DNA from: a virus
Length of the DNA stretch: 33,316 nt
IMG/VR virus record: IMGVR_UViG_3300025853_000340
Span: 1 to 33,316 of that record
Direction: 5' to 3' (one strand)
Part shown: one piece after another, positions 29,557 through 33,316 of the stretch
Layout of the letters: each line of letters opens with the position of its first letter
How positions within the stretch are numbered: position 1 is the stretch's first letter
Position numbers and translations under genes: made by a program
The notes under the pieces: generated by a model
Told to the model about the DNA's origin: nothing
Seen by the model: the letters and a program-made list of their open reading frames with translations, nothing else
Databases searched by the model: none

Positions 29557-29584
29557 AATCTACACTATTATATCCAGAAGTCAA
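29557..29584 (-). promoter_or_regulatory. Leaderless early promoter for 29298-29549
   Basis: TTGACT, 16-nt spacer, TAGATT, 7 nt (TATATCT), ATG. Exactly 35 nt from the first T of the -35 box to the A of the ATG. The -10 box is weaker than in the other units. Confidence 0.6.
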
Positions 29585-29779
29585 ATACTTTTTTTAATTT
29601 TTCTAGAATAAATTTATTGTACGTACTTTATTTTATAATTGTATAATTTGCAAAAAGTGGAGCGTAGCGCAACTTTTAATTCATGAACAGAAGGAAGGAA
29701 ATAATATGCTTTTATTGCATAATATAATCCAGGTGTACATTTCTGGACTATAAAAAGTCAAAACTCACTTCTTATAGCT
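29585..29779. other. Structured non-coding gap
   Basis: About 195 bp without a credible gene. Two inverted repeats are visible: TATAATCCAG with CTGGACTATA around 29717-29750 (10-nt loop, one G-T pair on the minus strand), and AAAAGT...GCG/CGC...ACTTTT around 29654-29678, the latter followed by TTTTT on the minus strand and so a possible weak terminator for the gene pair at 29780-30177. A small RNA cannot be excluded. Confidence 0.4.
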
Positions 29780-29902
29780 TTATTTTTCAATTATCTTAGC
29801 AAACCGCTGACGCAAGTCTTCATATTCTTCAGCGGTTTCATCTTCGCGTAGCAGGTGCAATTCATCTTCTGCAATGATTTTAATCAAAATTTCTTCGTTC
29901 AT
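29780..29902 (-). CDS. Very small acidic helical protein (40 aa)
   Basis: M-N-E-E-I-L-I-K-I-I-A-E-D-E-L-H-L-L-R-E, ending Q-R-F-A-K-I-I-E-K. One continuous amphipathic helix by pattern. Its ATG overlaps the stop of the upstream gene (ATGA), which supports it as real. Confidence 0.65.
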   Translation of the reverse strand: MNEEILIKIIAEDELHLLREDETAEEYEDLRQRFAKIIEK

Positions 29903-30177
29903 AAAATTCCTCTATACAGTGTTATTGTAAATGCTCTTCTTGTTTCTTCGTCAACTGAATGATATGGAATCATTTCACCATCAAACCATTCATTTCTTTC
30001 AAGTTCATGATGGTCAATTGAAAAAATTAACTCTTTTCCTGTAGTTGAAGATTTTACCACAAATGAATCATCAGTAACAATAAATTCATCCATTGATCCA
30101 CCAGCGGAAAAATGATTTCTATCTTTTTTCCATTTGAATTGATTTGTCTCAAAGACTACTAAGTGTTTTTTAATCAT
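29899..30177 (-). CDS. Early protein (92 aa), unknown
   Basis: M-I-K-K-H-L-V-V-F-E-T-N-Q-F-K-W-K-K-D-R; beta-rich, with F-S-A-G-G-S-M-D-E-F-I-V-T-D-D-S-F-V-V-K. Coupled to the 40-residue gene after it. No family is recognised. Confidence 0.65.
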   Translation of the reverse strand: MIKKHLVVFETNQFKWKKDRNHFSAGGSMDEFIVTDDSFVVKSSTTGKELIFSIDHHELERNEWFDGEMIPYHSVDEETRRAFTITLYRGIL

Positions 30178-30183
30178 GATATT

Positions 30184-30212
30184 ACTATACTGATTTATGG
30201 TTCAAATGTCAA
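30184..30212 (-). promoter_or_regulatory. Leaderless early promoter for 29899-30177
   Basis: TTGACA, 17-nt spacer, TATAGT, 6 nt (AATATC), ATG. The -35 first base is exactly 35 nt before the start. Confidence 0.85.
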
Positions 30213-30220
30213 TGGTTTTT

Positions 30221-30424
30221 TTAATTATACATTCTTTTTTCCAATGGCTCCATTTTATTTTTCAACCACTTCAACTGTTCATTAAGTTCAATCAGTTTAG
30301 CCTTAACCTCAATCGCTTCCTCAATATAAACGGAATATTCTTGTTCCACCTCGGACTCATTCTCAAACGGAAAGCATTCCCATTTATTAATTTTTCGTTC
30401 AAGTTCTCTAATTAGTTCATTCAT
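30221..30424 (-). CDS. Coiled-coil small protein (67 aa)
   Basis: M-N-E-L-I-R-E-L-E-R-K-I-N-K-W-E; two heptad-like stretches (residues 1-15, 35-62: V-K-A-K-L-I-E-L-N-E-Q-L-K-W-L-K). Shine-Dalgarno AAAGGA lies 8-10 nt before the ATG. No family is recognised. Confidence 0.65.
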   Translation of the reverse strand: MNELIRELERKINKWECFPFENESEVEQEYSVYIEEAIEVKAKLIELNEQLKWLKNKMEPLEKRMYN

Positions 30425-30454
30425 AATGTGGTCCTTTGTTTTGATTATGATAGT

Positions 30455-30483
30455 ACTATACTTTATTATGGTTCAAAAGTCAA
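30455..30483 (-). promoter_or_regulatory. Early promoter for 30221-30424
   Basis: TTGACT, 17-nt spacer, TATAGT, 5 nt, CATAATCAAA leader. Confidence 0.85.
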
Positions 30484-30488
30484 CTCTT

Positions 30489-30752
30489 TTATAAAAAAGT
30501 TCGCATATCTTGTAATGCTTCGTTGATGTCTTCTTCAGTGGTTGGTGTAAAACGATCAACTTCTGAGTATATACTGTTATCGGTCAATCCACAAGGCATT
30601 GAATCTTTTGTTGATATATTAGCAATATAAGAAGATTTTTTACGTTTTTCTTTATATTCAGAGTCAGTCTTCATTCTAACTTGTCTGCGTTTATAACGAG
30701 TGATTCTTTTTCTCTCTATTTTTTCTTCGTTTGTTAATAGATTTTGAAACAT
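30489..30752 (-). CDS. Highly basic early protein (87 aa)
   Basis: The start at ATG 30752 (M-F-Q-N-L-L-T-N-E-E) was chosen; the longer frame from 30812 runs back through the promoter -10 box and leader. Residues 10-45 are strongly basic (K-I-E-R-K-R-I-T-R-Y-K-R-R-Q-V-R). The rest is acidic. The pattern suggests nucleic-acid binding, but no family is recognised. Confidence 0.65.
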   Translation of the reverse strand: MFQNLLTNEEKIERKRITRYKRRQVRMKTDSEYKEKRKKSSYIANISTKDSMPCGLTDNSIYSEVDRFTPTTEEDINEALQDMRTFL

Positions 30753-30791
30753 GGTTTTTCTTTCGTTGGTGTTTTTGTGATTATGTTTATT

Positions 30792-30819
30792 ACAATAGGA
30801 ATTTTTTATCAAATGTCAA
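30792..30819 (-). promoter_or_regulatory. Early promoter for 30489-30752
   Basis: TTGACA, 16-nt spacer, TATTGT, 6 nt, CATAATCACA leader. From AATTCC through the -10 box it is the same as the leaderless promoter at 31261-31288. Confidence 0.8.
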
Positions 30820-30827
30820 TACTAAAT

Positions 30828-31253
30828 TTATATTTTTCTTGTATTGACTACAGGTTTCCAATCAACATTTATATTATACCAAGAATGTATACCTCCGCCA
30901 TCAAAAGCATATACGATAGAAACTTTGAAACCAAACTCTTTTAATTTTTCTACAAAGTATTCCCATTTCAAACCATCTTCTTTTAGATTGAATTTGGGAT
31001 TATCCCTGTTACCGTTGTTTAATACTGCTGAATAAGACTTTAATTCAGCAACAACAATAGCATATTGTGCTCTTGCAGCAGCACCTTCAATTTTACTTAA
31101 TGCTTCTTTAAATTTTTCCTCCGCCCAAGTTTTTGCCTGATTAATTCTGAGTAGTTCTTTTTCGTTGTTTCTATTTTGGAGTTCCAATCTTTCAAGTTCA
31201 GATGCCTTGATAGCTTGTTCAGTGAGTGATTGTATTTGTTTTAATGTCATCAT
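30828..31253 (-). CDS. Early protein with coiled-coil N-terminus (141 aa)
   Basis: Starts M-M-T-L-K-Q-I-Q-S-L-T-E; residues 1-70 are helical with coiled-coil character. The C-terminal segment F-D-G-G-G-I-H-S-W-Y-N-I-N-V-D-W resembles a motif (D-G-G-x-x-x-S-x-Y-N-x-x-V-x-W) seen in phage proteins of unknown role. The ATG pair stands where the CATAATC block sits in the related promoter. Confidence 0.65.
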   Translation of the reverse strand: MMTLKQIQSLTEQAIKASELERLELQNRNNEKELLRINQAKTWAEEKFKEALSKIEGAAARAQYAIVVAELKSYSAVLNNGNRDNPKFNLKEDGLKWEYFVEKLKEFGFKVSIVYAFDGGGIHSWYNINVDWKPVVNTRKI

Positions 31254-31260
31254 GTTTATT

Positions 31261-31288
31261 ACAATAGGAATTAATTGTCAGAAGTCAA
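31261..31288 (-). promoter_or_regulatory. Leaderless early promoter for 30828-31253
   Basis: TTGACT, 16-nt spacer, TATTGT, 7 nt (AATAAAC), ATGATG. Exactly 35 nt from the -35 box to the first ATG. Confidence 0.8.
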
Positions 31289-31412
31289 CTTTTTATTTAA
31301 ATAATTTTGAATTTGTTTCTTGTATTCATTTACACGTAAAACGTGAGGCCAGTTTTCATCTTTTTGAATTCCATATGGGTCAACTCTGCCTGGTTCTTTT
31401 CTTAATTGTTAT
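31271..31412 (-). pseudogene. Decayed small leaderless gene (about 46 codons)
   Basis: The frame ending at 31271 encodes K-E-P-G-R-V-D-P-Y-G, then D-E-N-W-P-H-V-L-R-V-N-E-Y, which has natural protein composition but no start codon. A -35/-10 pair upstream points to position 31412, where ATA stands in place of ATG. If ATA were ATG and one A were removed from the A run of AAGAAAAGAAC, the frame would be continuous (M-T-I-K-K-E-P-G-R). Either a pseudogene or two sequence errors. Confidence 0.4.
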
Positions 31413-31419
31413 AATAATA

Positions 31420-31447
31420 AGAATAAGAATTTCCGGCCGATTGTCAA
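31420..31447 (-). promoter_or_regulatory. Promoter of the decayed gene
   Basis: TTGACA, 16-nt spacer, TATTCT, 7 nt to ATA at 31412, the same geometry as the leaderless promoters. Confidence 0.5.
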
Positions 31448-31457
31448 ACACAAAGCT

Positions 31458-31495
31458 AAAAAAAGTCAGGCAGGAGAACCACCAACCTGCCTGAC
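31458..31495 (-). terminator. Strong terminator after the RNA ligase gene
   Basis: A minus-strand perfect 10-bp stem GTCAGGCAGG / CCTGCCTGAC with an 11-nt loop, followed by seven T. Confidence 0.95.
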
Positions 31496-31518
31496 AACAT
31501 AATCAACCACCATGAAAA

Positions 31519-31537
31519 CTCAGGTAATCAGCCTGAG
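31519..31537 (-). terminator. Weak hairpin at the RNA ligase stop
   Basis: CTCAGG / CCTGAG with a 7-nt loop and TTTT after it, overlapping the stop codon. It may assist the stronger terminator 24 bp downstream. Confidence 0.45.
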
Positions 31538-32584
31538 CAAAAGTTTTTTATGGACTTCTTCACAAATTTCTTTGCCATCCAATTGAGTAAACACCAGACC
31601 TGCATCTTTGCCAAATCGTCTAGTGATTGCCAATGCCGCGTTGCGTCGTTGCATTCCCTTGCAGTATGTAGCAAATGTTTTTGCATTCTTAATCAAAGCA
31701 TCTACCTTATGACTTGCCTGTAAAACGGCATAAACATCGTCAGCAGCATCCTGAGCGGTTTCCCAGTCAATGTCCTTTTCAATTAAACTCATCATTTCAT
31801 TTTTATCCAATCTATTATTTTTATACCAGTAATCTACAATAGATTTAATTGAACGTAATGAAGATTTTAATTTATGACGGATCAAATAATCTTCACCTTT
31901 TACCTTATAGATTTTGCCATCAACTGTATACAATACAACGCCTTCGCTATTCACGAATTGTTTTACATCATCAGTTAATGCCTGTAAATCAGAATATGCA
32001 AATCGCTTTGGCCGTTCAACTCCTAAAGAGTCCGCCAAGACATCCAAGGCATCTTGACTAGCAAGCGAATAGTTGTCATGATAAACGGCACCGATTAGGC
32101 GTAACGCCAGCGTATCGTGGCGTATCACAATGCGGTTTGTAGGCGATAACCATTCGTATAGATAGCTAACCTTTGATGATTTGTGTGCAAATACGTTTGG
32201 ATATAATGCCTTTAATTCAGCAATTTCATGTCCGTTTTCTAATTCAGTAGCATCGACTGTACCTCTGGTTCTGACAATCAACTGTCCGTTGTACCACGAA
32301 ACAATTAGCAGGCTGCCATCCATCTTTTCCAGAATGTCAGCACCGGCGATGCTTTCAGGCAACCCGAACACAGCAGGATTTTCTCCAAGATTGCCGAATT
32401 TAGGAAACCCGGCAGAAATCAATTCGCCTTCTGAATTCCAGATGCTTGAGCGTAAGTGCAAATTATCAGCAGCCCATTCACAGCCGATGTGTTGCGGAAT
32501 TACTAGTGTGCAATCTTCACCAGCAACCGATACCGCCTTCGTTATGAAGTTTGCGGTATCTATACTATTCAAGTTTATTTTCAT
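31520..32584 (-). CDS. rnlA: RNA ligase, T4 Rnl1 family (354 aa)
   Basis: Motif I K-M-D-G-S (87-91) gives the adenylated lysine K87. F-P-K-F-G-N-L-G-E (60-68), R-T-R-G-T (105-109), Y-L-Y-E-W-L-S-P-T-N-R-I-V (141-153), E-G-V-V (214-217) and K-V-K (227-229) complete the nucleotidyltransferase set as in T4 RNA ligase 1 (374 residues). It joins 5'-phosphate and 3'-OH RNA ends with ATP. With the kinase at 15585 it can restore tRNAs cut by anticodon nucleases. The kinase here lacks the 3'-phosphatase, so that step would need another protein. It follows directly after the 55-residue gene. Confidence 0.88.
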   Translation of the reverse strand: MKINLNSIDTANFITKAVSVAGEDCTLVIPQHIGCEWAADNLHLRSSIWNSEGELISAGFPKFGNLGENPAVFGLPESIAGADILEKMDGSLLIVSWYNGQLIVRTRGTVDATELENGHEIAELKALYPNVFAHKSSKVSYLYEWLSPTNRIVIRHDTLALRLIGAVYHDNYSLASQDALDVLADSLGVERPKRFAYSDLQALTDDVKQFVNSEGVVLYTVDGKIYKVKGEDYLIRHKLKSSLRSIKSIVDYWYKNNRLDKNEMMSLIEKDIDWETAQDAADDVYAVLQASHKVDALIKNAKTFATYCKGMQRRNAALAITRRFGKDAGLVFTQLDGKEICEEVHKKLLLRLIT

Positions 32585-32752
32585 TTAAATTCTTTCTAAA
32601 TCATACATTGTTCCGTCATAGTCTATCAAAAGACTGTCCGCCTTATCCTCAGCAGCCATCTTACTACCACTGAAATATTGACTGTGAACCTCTTCAAAAG
32701 ATCCATCGCCATCGTTAAATTGTTTTATAATGATTAAGTATTTATCTTTCAT
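32585..32752 (-). CDS. Small protein before RNA ligase (55 aa)
   Basis: M-K-D-K-Y-L-I-I-I-K-Q-F-N-D-G-D-G-S-F-E, then M-A-A-E-D-K-A-D-S-L-L-I-D-Y-D-G-T. The stop TAA is followed at once by the ligase ATG. It has a promoter and is probably translated as the first gene of the ligase unit. No family is recognised. Confidence 0.65.
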   Translation of the reverse strand: MKDKYLIIIKQFNDGDGSFEEVHSQYFSGSKMAAEDKADSLLIDYDGTMYDLERI

Positions 32753-32760
32753 TATTTATT

Positions 32761-32788
32761 ACTATATAGATTAGTAATCAGAAGTCAA
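32761..32788 (-). promoter_or_regulatory. Near-leaderless promoter for the RNA ligase unit
   Basis: TTGACT, 16-nt spacer, TATAGT, 8 nt, ATG 32752; 36 nt from the -35 box to the ATG, one more than in the other leaderless units. Confidence 0.8.
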
Positions 32789-32790
32789 CA

Positions 32791-32819
32791 AGAAAACCCT
32801 CAAAAATGAGGATTTCTTG
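32791..32819 (-). terminator. Terminator after 32800-33117
   Basis: A hairpin AAGAAA-CCTCA / TGAGG-TTTCTT with a small internal loop, overlapping the last codons of the gene, with TTTTCTTG after it on the minus strand and the next -35 box adjoining. Confidence 0.7.
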
Positions 32820-33117
32820 AATATGATCTATGACCGATAACAAAATCCCATCCTGTTCTCATTGGATCACCCTGTCTGACCCATTTTCCATTTTTACGTT
32901 TTGTCAATACCACAATGTTACCATCTGGATTTGGAGTGAACACACACTCTAAAGAACCCTCTTTTAAATACGCGTCTTTTTCAATAACTTTGTAGTTATC
33001 AGACTGAACGAGTATTGTTTTTGGAGATCTTACTTCGATTACTGTATATGGATAACAATCTCCATTGAATCCTGTAGTAGCTCCCATTCCGACTTGTGGT
33101 TTAATTTCTTTATTCAT
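32800..33117 (-). CDS. Conserved-type phage protein (105 aa)
   Basis: K-P-Q-V-G-M-G-A-T-T-G-F, T-V-I-E-V, then F-T-P-N-P-D-G, V-L-T-K-R-K-N-G-K-W-V and P-M-R-x-G-W: this resembles a small protein found in many phages (V-G-M-G-A-T, P-N-P-x-G, R-K-N-G-x-W-V). Function unknown. It has a promoter with a CATAATCAAC leader and TAACCACAA. Confidence 0.7.
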   Translation of the reverse strand: MNKEIKPQVGMGATTGFNGDCYPYTVIEVRSPKTILVQSDNYKVIEKDAYLKEGSLECVFTPNPDGNIVVLTKRKNGKWVRQGDPMRTGWDFVIGHRSYSRNPHF

Positions 33118-33158
33118 AATTTTATTCTATATTGTGGTTATTGTTGATTATGTATATA

Positions 33159-33186
33159 ACAATACATTATTGTGATCAGAAGTCAA
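33159..33186 (-). promoter_or_regulatory. Early promoter for 32800-33117
   Basis: TTGACT, 16-nt spacer, TATTGT, 5 nt, CATAATCAAC leader. Confidence 0.8.
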
Positions 33187-33266
33187 CACTTATTTTAAAA
33201 AGTTTTATTTTTATTTTCACCAGCGTTGCTTTTTTCCTTCCAGGCCACCCTCCCACCCTTTTTAAT

Positions 33267-33295
33267 AGTATAACAAAGAGCGAAGCGCTTGTCAA
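33267..33295 (-). promoter_or_regulatory. Consensus sigma70 promoter at the right edge
   Basis: TTGACA, 17-nt spacer, TATACT. The spacer includes the palindrome AAGCGCTT. What it drives is unclear: the 70 bp downstream (33190-33260) hold only a frame of about 17 codons starting with GTG. It may simply add transcription to 32800-33117. Confidence 0.65.
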
Positions 33296-33316
33296 TGTTA
33301 TTATGAAAAAAGTTTT

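Noticed and set aside
30753-30812. N-terminal extension of the basic protein to 30812
   Set aside because: It would need translation through the promoter -10 box and leader; the ATG at 30752 follows the leader.
33190-33260. 17-codon GTG frame after the right-edge promoter
   Set aside because: Too short, and the GGGAGG is too close to the GTG to act as a Shine-Dalgarno.
1-33316. tRNA genes, CRISPR arrays, insertion sequences or integrase
   Set aside because: No cloverleaf-like sequence, spaced direct repeats, transposase motifs or attachment-site pattern was seen on reading both strands.

Overview
The window is an AT-rich stretch of a tailed double-stranded DNA phage, most likely a myovirus related to the T4 superfamily. 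The support is a large tail-fibre module, PhoH, a polynucleotide kinase, a T4 Rnl1-type RNA ligase, a protein resembling the C-terminal domain of a contractile tail sheath, and dense packing of small overlapping genes. The host cannot be named. The early promoters are textbook sigma70 type (TTGACA / TATAAT), and most starts lack a Shine-Dalgarno sequence, using either A-rich leaders or apparently no leader. All but two genes run on the minus strand, so transcription goes from right to left.

Layout, left to right. (1) 1-13001: late tail/adhesin module of modular fibre proteins. Three are long paralogues (1-1597 partial, 3281-5626, 7069-9081). Three are glycine-rich adhesins (1637-2673 with a frameshift, 5740-6762, 9102-9752). 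There is also a LamG-like protein and shorter fibre or connector proteins. (2) 13053-17235: PhoH, two zinc-ribbon proteins, small conserved phage proteins, a polynucleotide kinase, and a tail-sheath-like protein driven by a leaderless sigma70 promoter. (3) 17351-21017: a paralogous pair of unknown proteins, small genes, and a small protein with a kinase-like catalytic loop. (4) 21118-23463: a gene with 57-bp tandem repeats and a frameshift, then an operon of eight small overlapping genes, most ending in the same basic tail (consensus A-L-R-K-H-K-I-R-K-Y-N). The start of the next gene often lies inside the sequence encoding that tail. One strong leaderless promoter drives the array. (5) 23499-23824: a gene-free, GC-rich island with long G/C runs, a plus-strand promoter candidate and a strong terminator; it is a candidate origin or regulatory region. 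(6) 23825-33316: early region of about 26 small genes. Most have their own sigma70-type promoter. The region includes an SprT-like metallopeptidase, a DpnD/PcfM-like protein and RNA ligase 1.

Two promoter classes are visible in the early region. One has a leader carrying a conserved CATAATCAA block and often a TAACCAC(Y)AAA block. In the other, the first base of the -35 box lies exactly 35 nt before the start codon, so the mRNA should begin at or next to the AUG. The RNA ligase and the kinase together make an RNA-repair pair of the kind T4 uses against host anticodon nucleases. The strongest candidates for something undescribed are the shared-tail cassette array (21511-23463), the precisely spaced leaderless promoters, and the GC-rich island.
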